From the NCBI GenBank assembly GCA_021904315.1, contig CM038916.1, positions 2,232,001-2,296,000 of the forward strand: a stretch of DNA of 64,000 nt. The letters are read 5' to 3'. Source of the DNA: Sphagnum magellanicum. Lineage: Eukaryota > Streptophyta > Sphagnopsida > Sphagnales > Sphagnaceae. Made by a program: the position numbers and the translations under genes. This document shows positions 22,501 to 35,481 of this stretch, piece by piece (positions within the stretch are counted from its first letter, which is position 1; each line of letters begins with the position of its first letter). The notes beneath the pieces are model-generated. The model ran no database searches, was not told the DNA's origin, and saw only the letters and a list, made by a program, of their open reading frames with translations.

Positions 22501-23480
22501 AAAACTAAACTGTGGAGCAAATGTTTGTGAATTGGAAAATTACATTGGGGAAAAGGGATGGAGCTTGAACTAGCTAACAAAACTTAAGCTCGCAAAAAAA
22601 ACTCATCTTGCAAGTTTTCCTAATCGCCTATTAGAAAGCACTTGAGTCGAATATGTGTTTCCCTATGTCCTGTCACCTTGCCACAAAGAGGGAAAGCAAA
22701 ACACCATTGTGGTAGCACAAGGAGTAAGTGCCAAGTTGCCACATTGTAAGGGTCCTACATTAGTTTATCCAATGGAAAATGAAATGCCACTTATACATCA
22801 CACCATAGAATGATGGGGATGCAATTATACAAACGAGGACAATGGCCTCAATGACAAAACCCGAAGACATCCAATGTTAAAACCTAAGTCCAAGTTAATG
22901 CAAATGAAATGGAAATAAGGAAGCTTTAGATTTAGATGATCACAAGGGTTTGGATTGGATGAACTAGATGTTTGACAGGAACGTTGATGACAAATTAACC
23001 TTCAATTGATAAATTGGTGCCCACTGGTGTGACACAAGACTTTGAGTGGAAGTTGAGGGTGTGTTGAAAAAATGGGGGTAGGTTGGGGGGTATGATCATG
23101 ACCAACTATAAAGACCAATAGAATGGGAGGGGGAAAATGTTTTAATTGTGCATGATTGAAGAGTTTTGGGAAAATGTAAGGTTGGGACCTTTCATTCACA
23201 TGAAGGGTTGGGGGTTGGTAGGGGGCATTAACAAGTGTTGTATGATTTGTTAAAATCAAAAGGGTAATTAGTGGGTGGTTTGTGGCGTACATGGTGGATG
23301 AAGTGGAGGATAGGTCAATGGTGTTGCATGATGAAGTGAATGGGTGATGGGAACTACAACGTTCGATGAGACGAAATGATTTAAAGGACATGGGATGTTT
23401 GGTGTCCATGTGGTAAGAGATTTATCATAAACACGAACCTTATTTTCTAAAAACTGCCTACCATTATAAAACAATCCTAA
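22500..23480 (-). other. Possible N-terminal or 5' part of the RT element
   Basis: Minus-strand frames at 22293-22580 and 23002-23409 (135 codons) lie upstream of the RT in the same orientation. They are rich in Pro, His, Thr and Ser and show no domain. They may be decayed N-terminal coding sequence or low-complexity sequence. No element 5' end is visible. Confidence 0.25.
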
Positions 23481-23489
23481 ATCTACAAA

Positions 23490-26400
23490 GATAATTACAC
23501 AATATTAAATAAAACGAAAGAAAAAAGGTAAGGAACTTTCCAAGAAATGTTTTGCTAAAGCATTATGCCAAAGCTAAACCCTAATTTCATTATGGGCCTA
23601 TGTGTCACAATCATTAAGCTATTGGATTCAACAAGACCTAAACAATCTAATACCCAAATATTAAATTGGGACCTATTTGTGCAATTGCAAATAGGTCCCA
23701 AGTTTTTAAAATTGTCTATTTTAACATAGTAATTTTAAACCTATAGAACCAACCACATAAGATTGGACAAATCAAATGAAAAAAGATAATGAATTGTTAG
23801 AAACAAGCAAGTCTTATTTCAAAAGATAGCTGAACTTTAATTTTGACAAAACCTTCGATATCATCAGTTTTACTCTACTAGGTTTAACATAACTTATATA
23901 CTTAAAAAAAAATATTGTGTAAGAATTAAGGACCTAGAAACTTCTAATCTTCTATTATTTGGACTACCCAACTAATGGAACACCCAACTTCAATAATAGA
24001 AAAACACCTTAGATTTAATCTTTTGCTTAAAAAAAACATCTTAGAAAACATATTATTGGTGAATGATTAGCCATTAAGTATTGACATGTTCACACTTACA
24101 ACGCATTTATATTTATTTATATTTTTCTTCTTCCTTTGTTATTTCTCTAAGATTGTGACAAGAACCAAGTAAAACCAAGATTGTGGCAAAGTTTTTCTCG
24201 CTATAGTAGAACTTTCTATTATGCTTAGTTTGAATATAATGACTAGATTCTTGGAAATATAAAAGTTTCTAAGCTTGATAGAAGTATATAAAAAAAGGAC
24301 TCACCACAAAACATACACCAAACAAAAAAAAACAAAAAAAACAAAAAAAACATAAAACCTATCTTTCCTTAACCTAATTACCTTTGTTGTCTTGTTGTTT
24401 ATTGATGTTGGTGTTGTTGTTGTCATTATCCTCCTCCTTTGCTCCAAAAAGCGGTTGCTCTCATATGTCCCATTGTGTCAAAAAAATATAGAAAGTTTAA
24501 AGGACCTAGACCCTCATTGCCACTAATTCTTCTTTTCCTTTCTAATTTTTCTTTTTAGAGAAAGGGGTGGATAACGGTTTCAGCGTGACTAAGTTTGTTG
24601 GGTGCTTTGCTAACAAACCTAGATGAGCTAAAAAAAAACCCTAGATGAAAATCCTAGTTCCTTGCAAGAGACTTCAAGTTAACACATACTATGTGATTTT
24701 GAAATGCGTTTTCATCATCCCAAACCTCTGACAACCACATGCATACAAAATAATGTTACTAAAGAAAGTTACAAAACCCATACTTGTCATGGTCCAGTAG
24801 CCACATGGTGAAAAAAATACTCTTATTTATAGTTGAGCTGGCCATCCTTTTCTTTCTTTAAAACTAAGATTTGTATAGGAAGGTGCTCAACAAGATACTT
24901 AGGAGATGAAGTACAATAGAGAGTAAACGAGAAAAAAAGAGCAAGCATCTAAAGATTGAAAGAAAAAACACTAAGATGCTTTGCATTCTTTCTTCTATGG
25001 GTGGCAAGGAGACTAAGCCCACTTATTCCCTTTTCAAACTGTGTATTTTGGAACCCTTTGTGCTATTGTCAGTTAATCTAAAAGTCCAAGCCTGTACCAG
25101 CGTCCATATCCAATTCAGATCAAGGGTTTCAACTAGCATGCACAAATTAACACATTCCATGTTAGTCCACAAGTTATAGCAAGTGGACAAATAGCTGCTT
25201 CCAAATGCTTTCCTAGAAGTCCTGGGTGCAGACTCCAGAGTGGCCTGATCCAGAACTGAAGCTACTTACAAGCACGTAAGAGACGATGATAAATGATTCA
25301 ATTAATCTTGATGTCCAAAACATTTCGAAGTGGAGGGTTGACATTTGAAGCGTTTTGACGCATGGGACTGCATAACTCCTGTGATTAACTGCAAAAGAGT
25401 ATGCACCCTGATGAATCTGCTACCTTAACAAGCATAATTGGTAACCTCTCCCACTTCCAATACACAGTTTTGGGATGCGTGAAGGAAATTGATGCAGTTC
25501 ATCAAGACGAGAGAGAGGGAGGGAGGTTCAACTTGACCAATGTAGATGAACCACAACTGAATTACCAGGGTTTCACCTTGGTAACTTATCTGACAAACCC
25601 TCGTATTCCTCTTTCCCCTAGTACCTACCTTCGTAACCACCTATGTAAGTGGGTAAATATCATAGGTAAATAGGTAGGAAACATAATTTTTTATCTATAT
25701 AGGTATATAAGTAGATAAGGCAGTTGGTGGCAACCAGGTAAATAAATGGATGTGAATGGTTAATACATAGCTATCTACCATGATAGGTGTGGGATGGGAT
25801 GCAACAGAAAAGCTTTTGATGTCCACTCAATATTGGGCAGTTCTTCATCTTTAAGATATCTTCTGGTCCTGGTTGTGACACTTCCAATTTATTTGGAGGT
25901 TCTTTAGGTGGGGATTTGAGTCTAGTTTTTTAAAAATTTAAACCCTTTGCTTTCAATTTTAACACATTTTTTCAAATTCAAAAACTTTCATGTTGGGTTC
26001 AAATTTTGATTTTAGTTTCATGTACACACTACACACTCCTGAATATTAATTTTTTTATGAAATGCAAAGTTTTACAACAAATTAAAACTTGCGTCTACAC
26101 AAGAATAGAGTTCGACAACTAATGAAAATTAATATTTAACTATAAAGCTCAGCCTATTTATCATCCTTTTTGAAAAACTCAACTGTCCTACTTCAAAAAC
26201 TTGACCCTATATTCAAAAATGTTTTTTCATAATTCCAATTTTGGTTTTGGATCTAACAAAAGACAAATTGCATGGTCTAGGTCTTGTGTTCGTTCCAAGG
26301 AAGGGTGTCAACTTGGATCCAGGTCACAAGAACCTAAACCTAAATCCTCATATTTTAACAGTGCAAGCCAAATACCTGTGCAACATTAATTGACACACCA

Positions 26401-26520
26401 TCCATAGATTAGGTTAGTGTTGGTTCACTTGCTCCAAAATGTGGTCCATTTGATTTTAAGTTTATTTTTTAATACTGGCATTCTAATTTTCACATTCAAA
26501 AGCTATTGGGTAGTTGCAAT
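23490..26520. other. Intergenic, no gene supported
   Basis: AT-rich with A-tracts (24320-24350). Plus-strand frames at 24976-25179 and 25401-25673 (90 codons) have no recognised domain. The sequence at 25600-25780 is rich in taggta-type words. No RNA gene or element was identified. Confidence 0.4.
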
Positions 26521-26529
26521 TGGCTAAGG

Positions 26530-26740
26530 TGACCAGGTACCCACATTGGTACCTTCACCTTCTTGAGGAAGGCCTCTTGGGGTTAATATTTAACAAAGAA
26601 AATGTTAGATTTGGACTCAGACTTTGATTTGGTCTAGGGATGTGATAACTATGATGTTGGAAAGCAACTCAAAAAAATTTGGGGTTTTTTTGTCATGCTA
26701 GCAATGTGGTGTTGGTTCACCCAAGACATTGCAACCTAGG
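26530..26740 (+). repeat. Dispersed repeat, partner at 18190-18410
   Basis: Contains ggtaccttcaccttcttgag, gaaggcctct, gttagatttggactc, aatttggggtttt and gtgttggttcacccaag in the same order and orientation as the first copy. No coding capacity is evident. Confidence 0.6.
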
Positions 26741-26978
26741 ATGAATCACTTTTTGCAACACACAATCTTAAAAGACATTGTGATTTAAAATATATGTATT
26801 AACATGAAGTTCAAAAGCACCACATCCAAGAAAACAACAGTTTTTTTCACCCTAGTGTGCTTTTACCCTAGAGTTTTTGATTCCATGACCTAGATCCTGT
26901 TCTGGATTGACAAGAAAATCAGAAATGCTTAAACTTTGAAATGGATGTTCAAAGTTAAGATGATTTTGTTTCAAACTT

Positions 26979-27287
26979 TTGATTTTGGAATCTATTAGCA
27001 AATTTTGTATTTGCATGATTTGTCTGCCTGAAATTGGTGTTGCTTTTGAAGAACATCATCTCTGGCCTGGAAAGGTATCAAAGTACTTGGTAGCTAAAAA
27101 TAGAATGTACCCTAAAGGTCGAAAGTACTGCACAGTCTGGGTCCAGGCCCCAGGGACTATTCCATCAAATGGTCTAGTTTTTATTGTTTTCCTCAATAAG
27201 GATGCATTACCAGAATTTATTGAGGGAAAGAACAATGAACAGTGCAGAAAGCAATTTCAGCCTAAGCAGCTTTTTCAAAATTTCTAG
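26979..27287 (+). other. Unrecognised open frame, possible gene remnant
   Basis: A 102-codon frame from ATG with balanced amino-acid composition, especially residues 20-80 (for example GVAFEEHHLWPGKVSKYLVA). No family is recognised, and no splice sites or promoter were identified around it. It could be an exon, a remnant or chance. Confidence 0.25.
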
Positions 27288-27439
27288 CAACCAGAGAACA
27301 CAAATGGAATATGGTCACCTACCCCACAATTTGGTGAAAATGGAGCTGGATTTGACCGCCCTAGTGAACAGAACACAAAATTTCGAATGAGATAGATCCT
27401 AAGTTTTAATACCGTCATTCAGCTGTTCAATCCAATTAG

Positions 27440-27560
27440 GTGTTCCGGTGTAGACCAGTCTTGGAAGATTTGGATCGAACCCCTGCCAGAGTTAGATAAG
27501 GTATTTAGGGATATAATCAGCAGAGGCCAAAATTTAAAAGACCCCTTGATGGGCCCTGAA
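27440..27560 (-). ncRNA. Possible tRNA-derived SINE fragment
   Basis: On the minus strand ggcaggggttcgatcc (27472-27487) fits a pol III B box, with a weak A-box-like tggcctctgctgatt upstream. There is no A-rich tail or target duplication, so this is weaker than the other modules. Confidence 0.25.
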
Positions 27561-28239
27561 AAATACAATTTTTTTCATACGCACCCCCAGCTCTGACCTT
27601 GCAAAAGTAAAAAATGTCAATTAATTGGCAAAACAACTGTCAGTTCTTTTTTGGTTGTTTCATAAAACCCAGTGGTTCTTGAGGTTTTTGAAATACCCAT
27701 AACCACCAATTCTTGGATTCTGATTTTTTTCAAATACCCAGAATCAGAGAAATCAAAGAGCCATCCTTACACTGGGGTGTACTAATGTTGTACTGGTATA
27801 TGTATATTTTGATGCCAGACTAGTCCTAGTATGAAGGATCCCACCTCTTATTCACATTCAATTGGTATGAATATGAACTTATGTATCACTTGGTAGGGTA
27901 CGAAAACTTGTGAATGGGTTGGATACGAATATGAAATTTTATTTTTATTTTTTTGAATTTCATACAAGGGTATATGGACATTGGTATGGTATTGTAACGA
28001 GAAGATGGAGAGGGAAAAACTAAATTCCTTCTTGAATCCCCAACTAACTTTCCCCTTTAGGCAAAAAGGAGCAAAAGGAACTTAAGAGAAGATTCCCTTC
28101 CTTTCCTTTCACAAATATATGGTAAACCCTCTCCCAACACATCATGAACCAAATAAACATGTCTCTCAAGATAAAATGTCAAGTCATTTTTCAGTACTTA
28201 CAAACATGGAAGAAAGTAAACACATGCATTGTGGGTGTT

Positions 28240-28282
28240 CAAGTAGTGGATGGAGCTAGGTAAGGGCTCCATCCACTACTTG
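28240..28282. repeat. Perfect 17-bp-arm hairpin
   Basis: Arms caagtagtggatggagc (28240-28256) and gctccatccactacttg (28266-28282) are exact reverse complements around a 9-base loop. No adjacent U-tract suggests a terminator. In sequence where most repeats have decayed, a perfect stem implies recent origin or constraint. Confidence 0.9.
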
Positions 28283-28684
28283 CAACCTTGACTACTGGTA
28301 CTGGACACAATATAGCCACAAGCAAAGCCCATTTGCAAGCATAACCGCTCATGTATGTTAAATTATACACTGCTGGTCGGTTAGGAGATTATGCCGATGT
28401 GCTTGCTGCACTTGGTCAGTTTTATGGGTGAAAAAGTTGACTGTCAGCTGCTGCTGACAGCCCTCCGGCCCTCCACTTTTGACGATGCACCTTTGAACAC
28501 ATGCAAAGTTTTTCGCCCACAACCCCACAAACACACCTCCCTAAGGTAAGTATATTCTGGGGCTAATTAGTAATGACACTAAACAACTACGAAACTACCA
28601 TACCTTCAACAGATGTTCAACACAAAATACATCGCAAAAGTTATAGCTGGAACAAAAGAAAAATCTAATGATATTTGTCAAAAC

Positions 28685-28745
28685 TGTTGAGAATTGAACT
28701 CCCAACTGGTGACCAAATATTTATTGTCCCAACCACTGGGTAAAT
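28685..28745 (-). ncRNA. tRNA-like pol III module (SINE fragment)
   Basis: On the minus strand an A-box-like cccagtggttgggacaa (28726-28742) is followed about 30 bases later by a B box with flanks, gggagttcaattctcaac. The spacing fits a tRNA-derived SINE head. No intact cloverleaf is formed, so a functional tRNA is unlikely. Confidence 0.45.
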
Positions 28746-28905
28746 GTTAAAAACACACAGAAACTTAGCTACTTTGCATACTAATTCTGTAACTGTTGGA
28801 ATTCTGGAAAATTAAACTTATATCTGCCTAACCTCATTTTTCAAAATAAATAAACATTTGGCAAAGAAGTGCCAAATATCAGTCGTAGGTAAGGCACATT
28901 CTAAA

Positions 28906-29100
28906 ACCCCACCCCACCAAAGGCATGGTCCACCGGTCAGAAATGTCACCAGTAGGCATGCGGGCAGTCTCAGCTTGAAATCACCTAATGATGCTAACAA
29001 CTACAAAAGTATGTTCAGAAACCCCACCAAGGGCATGGTCCACTGGTCTAAGTGTTGATTGTTGGCATGCAGGGTCCCAGGTTGGAATCCTTGCCTGTAG
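28906..29100 (+). ncRNA. Two tandem tRNA-like pol III modules (SINE)
   Basis: Two copies 110 bp apart begin accccaccaa (28911 and 29021), followed by ggcatggtccac(c/t)ggtc, an A-box-like region. B-box-like sequences follow: cagcttgaaatcacc in the first copy, and caggttggaatcct at about 29078-29091 in the second. The second copy is better preserved. A tandem or nested SINE insertion fits best. Confidence 0.5.
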
Positions 29101-30600
29101 CAAAAGGAAGATGAGATGGTCGGCCTGGACATAAGCACAACTGATGTTTGTCAAACTTAAATAATTGCATTGCCCTCACTCAGGCCCACAAGAAAGGAAA
29201 AAACAGAGCCAAACCTGGCATCACAAAGATGTCTGCTGCTAATTATGTCGCGGGGCCCAAATCTGAGTCCAGCATGAAGAGAAAAAAAGTCAGTTAGAGA
29301 AAAAGGCCTGTCTGGATCTTTTTGGTTGCAAGGGGACCCATTTTTAAGTGCTTTTCAGTGTAGTGTATACAGGCCCTTTGACAGTAGATTGAAAGTGCAC
29401 CCAGGCTTTGCAACCCTTCTAATCAGAAGTGCAAATTTTATAGGGGATGTCATGACGCATGAAGCCCTTGTTCACACAAGAATTATCCAAAGTAAATCTC
29501 ATTGAGAATCTAACAAATTTAAATGGAGGGTCAATTTCACACCAACAAAGTTAACCCCAACTTACCCATTGATGGCCAGTGTTTGATCTCATATTTGAGG
29601 GCATGGTCTTTTTTTTTTCCAATTTTGTGATGTAGACCTACATTCGTGCTCATCCACAAGATTGATTAACCAAATTTGGCTACAGGTCAGAGAGGAAAGT
29701 AGAAAAATTTAAGAATCTCGTTAATATTTTGGCAACCTTCTACAATCTATTGTCTGAATATGGCAATTTCAGAAAACAAATTCCTTTGAAATCTACCAGC
29801 TTTGGTGCATTTTTTAATACAAAAATCCTTTGTATGAATCACACTAGATTTTTTAGTCATTGAGTGGCAAAAAATTCTGATTTTTTATTTCAGGTGAATT
29901 TTTTTCTAGCTGGTGATTTTTTTAAAGGCTGTAAATCAGTGCTATCTGAGGCTTTTGATTGCCAAACGTTGAGAAATAAAGAAATAAATAAATGCTAAAT
30001 TATAAGTCTGGTTCCAATGGATAGCCAGCATTATAGAAGGATTCTTAAAATATATATATATTCATTATTTTAGCAATATTTGGCTAACTTTTCTTATGGA
30101 TGACTGCAACTCAAGCAACATTACAAAATTGGAAAAATAGTAATAATAATAATAGTAGTATCTGAACTGGTGTTTTTGGACATTACAAAACTGAAAAAAA
30201 AGAAACACTGTTGTATGTGCTGATCCAACAGCAGACATAGTCAAAATGTGGGCATAGGCTTGGTCTACCTCATGTACAGATAAATGAAGAGTTATTAATA
30301 ACATTGCTAACTTTGTTTGGTGACTGACTGGTGACTCTTTCTATGATGACTAACGTACCCAACACTACAACAAGGTTTCAGAGGGTTGTCCACTCAGCAA
30401 GAGAGCTACTATCCTAATATCCTCAGCAGCAACGCTTGAGTAGATGTTGGGTGTCACAAAGGTCTTTTTGCTTGTTGTTGCGCATATATAAGAGCATGTG
30501 AGGGGATTTTTTTCAGTATGGTCAAATAAGATCATTATCCTGATTCCTTCCCAAAGTTTGGTAAGGTATGCAAACTTTTGACAGAATGACTTTTTCATTT
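29100..30600. other. Intergenic with dispersed repeat pieces
   Basis: Contains an inverted piece (29590-29670) and a direct piece (29990-30150) of the TAGCCAAATTTGGCTA family found at 7020-9150. No coding frame is supported. Confidence 0.4.
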
Positions 30601-30754
30601 TAGTAGGGAAATATCATACTACATTGGCAACTTCAACACATGTTGATCGAATGATTAATTAATTCTGAAATCCTCATTTTAACAAAACGAATATTCTTGA
30701 AGATTCAATATTTTCTTTCACAATTTTTTTAATTTGAAACCTAATAGCTGTTTA

Positions 30755-30872
30755 AAATTTCAACATTTCTGAAAATAATCTAATTAATGTGGAAGCTGCT
30801 AAGATAGCAGGGTATAACAATGAGTTGCCTCCAAATGATCTTGCTCTCCCTGCATACAACATAGTATCGTGG
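30755..30872 (+). pseudogene. Coding remnant, paralogue of 62740-62860
   Basis: The plus-strand frame reads NFNISENNLINVEAAKIAGY and then continues NELPPNDLALPAYNIVSW before a stop (TAG). The segment from NFN to VEAAKI matches the frame at about 62785-62850 (NFNTSRNNITSVEAAKI), so both derive from one protein-coding ancestor. The family is not recognised. Nearby, a minus-strand frame at 31071-31268 (65 codons, from MDSILITLHIVENMEPDQIK) is also protein-like but unassigned. Confidence 0.45.
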
Positions 30873-31299
30873 TAGGCAAAGCTACTGCGCACTGTCTGCT
30901 GTGTATAGCACAAACTAACTAATGTTAGTTGACATAATAATCTGGGTCCAATATTGGGTCCCATTGAAAGATCCTAAGTCCACTAGTTCTTTATTGTGGA
31001 CTTTGTAATTAATGAACACTCTCAACTTTCACTAAGTATCAGAAATTCAGTTGGTGTTGTCTTGTATTTTCTATGCAACAACTTGGGACTCGTCACTGGG
31101 ATCACAGCAACTGAATTTAACCATACTACAAATATTGGAGCTGTCGGGTTGAAGAGGAACAACAAAATGTGAAGGATACATCAAGAACAACGCACCAGCA
31201 ACTTCATGCTTAATTTGGTCAGGTTCCATGTTCTCCACAATGTGAAGTGTGATCAAGATTGAATCCATGCTGAGAATCCCATTCTAAAAATCTATCCAT

Positions 31300-32230
31300 G
31301 AGGGAAGGTTGTTTGTTTTGTTTGTCTTGTTTGTCACATTGAGATCTCTCAAACCATGGCATCTCTTTCATGCTCTTGATATTTGCTTGAAAACACTAGA
31401 TGAGTACAGGTGCACTAAGTTGGCTTCATAATGTTTTGACCTTTGATGGAGAAGTTGTTTAATATTGAACAATGTTTTCATTGAAATTTTCATTTAATTC
31501 AAAATTAAAAATTATAGAGGAATTTGGGCATGCTCTTGGTATTGTTGAAAAGCCCTCATTGAGTTGAATTTAATGAAGGTGATTTGGAAATTTCACCTAA
31601 GGTGCAAGAGCTTTGAATTTTGTGTAGTTTTTTGTCATTGAATATTCAATTAAATTACAAAAGATAGTTTTGAAAGGAAAAATTAGTTATGTAAACAATT
31701 CACACTTGGGCAAACAACACAAGCTACACTAGTAATAACTAAGAAGACTACCAATAAAAACTAATAACCAAGTTTATGTTCATCACTAATAGTGGAATTT
31801 TGATTGAGGATCCATCATGATAATTGTTATTAATTGGTCATATTGGTAACAGCTAGTATTGATCATGTGTCTAGGGACAAGCAATCCTTTTTTAGGATAT
31901 CAAAAACTAAATAACACACCTTCTTCCATCGGGCAACAAACCATATCAAAAATCTTAGGGCCAAAATGAACCAGTCCCCATGACTGTACTAGTTGGTTGT
32001 TTTGTCCATAGGATGGGTTGGATGATTCACCTTTTTTTCATTCACCTCTTTACCTTACATTAACCAACATTCTATCACAATCAATCTTTTTTGGATGTTG
32101 ACCTTTGACCATTTTTTTTTCATTGCCAATTTTTTCCCAACCCTGATCTCCATACTACCCACCTAGCTAGCTAGCTACCCTACTAACCCAAATCTTAACC
32201 TTGCCTACAAACTAACAATTAATCCCTTAC
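31300..32230. other. Intergenic, no gene seen
   Basis: AT-rich, with gctagctagctag near 32165. No coding frame, RNA or element is recognised. Confidence 0.4.
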
Positions 32231-32235
32231 TTACC

Positions 32236-32606
32236 TTGGCAAAACTCTTATATTTTCTTGGCTAAACCTATATTTCTTCTTGGCTAAACTTCTATCTCTT
32301 AACAAAACCTATATATTTCATTGGTTAAACTTTTATCTCTTGGCTAAACCTATATATCTTATTGGCTAAATTTTATTTCTTGGTTAAACTTATATTTATT
32401 CTTGGCTAAACTTCTATCTCTTGGCTAAACCTATATTTATACTTGGTTAAACTTCTATCTATTGGTTAAACCTATATATTTTACTAACTAAAATTCTACT
32501 TCTTGGTTAAACCTATATATCTTATTGATTAAACTTTTCTCTCTTGGTTAAACCTGTATATCTTACTAACTAAACTTTTCACTCTTGGCAAAACCTATAT
32601 TTCTCC
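32236..32606 (+). repeat. Minisatellite of about 25-bp units
   Basis: About 15 degenerate units alternate between the forms 'cttggctaaacctatat(a/t)t' and 'cttattggctaaacttttatct', giving a higher-order period of about 50 bases. No coding content. Confidence 0.85.
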
Positions 32607-32609
32607 AAA

Positions 32610-34350
32610 TGTCATATAAAGGTGGGTATTATTACATTTTAGTATGTTATATGAAGGTATTGCAAATTCCCTATTCCTTCCAAAGGGGGATTTGACCATT
32701 TAATGCAAGTATTGTCCTACCTTTTCTCATCATAATGATGATTTGCTTTAATGGTTTTGTTTTATTTATAAATATCATTTGGATATTTCTTATTACATTC
32801 GGTCCATTAAATGTAGGTATTGCATTTGGTGTACAAGATCCCCCTAAGTAACCTAGATGATGAGGGACTAAGTTTTTGCAATATTTGCATAATAAAATAC
32901 TCATTAACCAAAAGGGGGCTTTTGGTGAGGGTACATAATATAAATTTATATAGGTATAATGATAAACTTACTATGGTAAATTGATAGTATTGCATTACAG
33001 TAATAAAGGCAAAATTGCCTTAATGATCACCCTCACACTAATTGCAAACAATGTAGGTATTGCAAATTAGGGTTTGAAAAAATTGGGAGATGCCCACAGT
33101 CAATGCTTACACCTAAAGATGAAGGCATTGATAAATGGTTTAATTTTTTTTAAATAAATATCTTATCGATATTTCCTATTTTTTTTATACACAAGATGTA
33201 GGTGTTGCATTTGGTAACCAAGATGTACTTACATAACCTTAGATGATGAGTAAACAAGTTTTTGCATTATTAAATCAAGGGGGGTTACATAACATAGATT
33301 TACCTAAGTATTACAATTTGGGGTTGGGGATGCATTTGGGATCTTATATAGGGTAATAGGGTACAATATTGCAAATTGAAAACTTTAACCTTCATCTAAA
33401 AACTAAATAGTTTCATACAAAAAAAAAACTTAAACCTAATATTGGTAAAAAAATATTACACAAACCATAAATTATGTAGACATTACAACCTAATGGATGC
33501 ATAGGTTTAAATTTGAAAAATCAAGTAAAGCTATACAATGAACCCTAAAATGTTGAGTTGAAACCTTTATATGCAACAAAAAATCTCTACATTGACCTTA
33601 AATTAAATAAACACAAAGAATTGGTTGCATAACTTTAATGGTGGAAATTTTTAAAAATTATAGAGCTAAGTGTTAAACTTAATTTTGGAATTTTTTTGCA
33701 TAACCCTAAATTATGTACAAACTATCAACATTGGATATATAATTGTAATAAAATTATGAAACAATTTTATATAAGTACCAATAAAACTTGTGTTTTAAAC
33801 CTAATTTGGGGGGAAGGGATCCCAACTAATGGGAAGGTTTTTTATCATTCATACCTTTGCCATGGAATCTCCTCCCCTTTAATACATGAAAAAGAAAAGA
33901 AAAATAGGAACCTTTTAGATATATGTGTGTATTTGAATACATAAACTCATTTTAAAAATATTACATGAAAATAATAAAAATGTCAGGAAAAAATTACCTT
34001 AAAACAATTAATGACAAAATGGTGGGTTTAATTTCCCTAAACCCAATGTCCCCCCACTTTATTTGAAACATATATTGCACAAAAGTTTATATTAGGGTAA
34101 TGTAACATGAACATGAGTTGGTTTTGATGCAAGTATTGCAATTTGAAATGCTTCATGGAAAACCCATCCATAAACAAGAAAAGATCAAAAGTTTGCAATA
34201 CCCACATATACAAACTAGTTTATACACCAAGGGGTCCTTTCATGAAAGTGGGCAATGTTATTATATAAAAATATTAAATTACAATTTTTTCCTTAAGGTT
34301 ATTGTGTGAGTATTTCATGATAAGGATAATGAAGGTATTGTTTAAATGCC
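32610..34350. other. AT-rich intergenic with a recurrent ggtattgca motif
   Basis: The phrase atgtaggtattgca(a/t) and variants recur near 32653, 32811, 33051, 33195, 34128 and 34331, then again through 37050-40760. No gene is supported. Confidence 0.5.
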
Positions 34351-34561
34351 CTAACATGACCATAGAATGTGTTAGCCCTATTAAATGAAAATATTACTCA
34401 TTTGGTTTATAGTACAAATGTAATCCATTCGTGGTGGATGGGGATATTGTGTGCAACATGGCATAAGATGATCCCAAAATCTACAAATCCCAAAATTAGA
34501 GGTCAAAATTAAAACAAGTGGATCAATACAAAAATGGTGTGTACGTGCAGTAAAGTTATAT

Positions 34562-34750
34562 CTATAATTCTTCCTCCAAGGAGGATGAATTAAAAGCAAT
34601 GCCCATATTGGTGCGATATTTTGATGCAACTTCAATAACTTTTGCCGCATGATGATGAGTAAATAGTTGACAATGCTTAAGCACAAGTCGAATTGCATCT
34701 ACAACAAAAGCTTCTTTTGTTGTGCCCCGAAGCCTAACACAAAAAAACAA
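34562..34750 (-). other. Exon-like unrecognised frame
   Basis: The minus-strand frame is preceded by a good plant acceptor (T-rich tract then gtgttag) and reads helix-rich protein such as LRGTTKEAFVVDAIRLVLKH to a stop near 34562. It may be the last exon of a gene or remnant that includes 34901-35230. No family is recognised. Confidence 0.3.
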
Positions 34751-34900
34751 AAAAACAAATTAAATTCCAATGTTAAGATGCAAACAATGTAATATATATA
34801 TATATATAGAAATATACCGCCCATGAATAATTTTGGAATCATAATATTTAGATATTACATCCATTTTTTTGGCTTAATTACGTTTATTATACTATAATGT

Positions 34901-35230
34901 CTAATGTTGAGCTCCCCATGCAATTTTCAAAAAATTTGCATAAGCAATTCTGCTTGCCCAAATTGCTTCAACAAGGTTTTCATCCTTTCCAAGACGCACC
35001 CATGCACTTTGTGGGATGAACACCACCCCCCATGCCAAAATCCCAATGATGCCCAACAACATCTCAAAGGCTAAACATACCAACAAGGGCCACTTAACCT
35101 TTGGCATTTGTTGCACTTGGGCTTGAAATTCATCCCACTTTAATTTCACTTTCTTTTTTAATCGATCAAAGGCCTTCTTTTCATTCCACTTTTGCCTTGC
35201 ATGCAAGTTGCTCAAATTTTCTCTTTTTTA
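34901..35230 (-). other. Unrecognised frame with a probable membrane segment
   Basis: The minus-strand frame covers about 108 codons. It begins with a Lys/Glu-rich amphipathic stretch (KKAFDRLKKKVKLKWDEFQA). A hydrophobic run of about 22 residues follows (around CLAFEMLLGIIGILAWGVVF), then a short tail, ending at TAG. No ATG lies at a clear start, so it may be an internal exon. The layout suggests a small membrane protein, but no family is recognised. Confidence 0.35.
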
Positions 35231-35481
35231 TTAAAATTAATTAATATAATATTATAATATTATTACACTTCATTTTTTCATTATAATAATTTTAAATTAT
35301 TATATATTATTATATTATTATATTTCATTAATTACTTGTAGTAACTATATTAATCATTTGATCAAAATTATTTTTATAATAATTAAGTAGTTATATTAAC
35401 TATATTGATTATTTTAAAATCTTTTAAAATTATGTTAATTATTAGATTGACACATGTCACCTACTTGTTCAATAATGAAAA

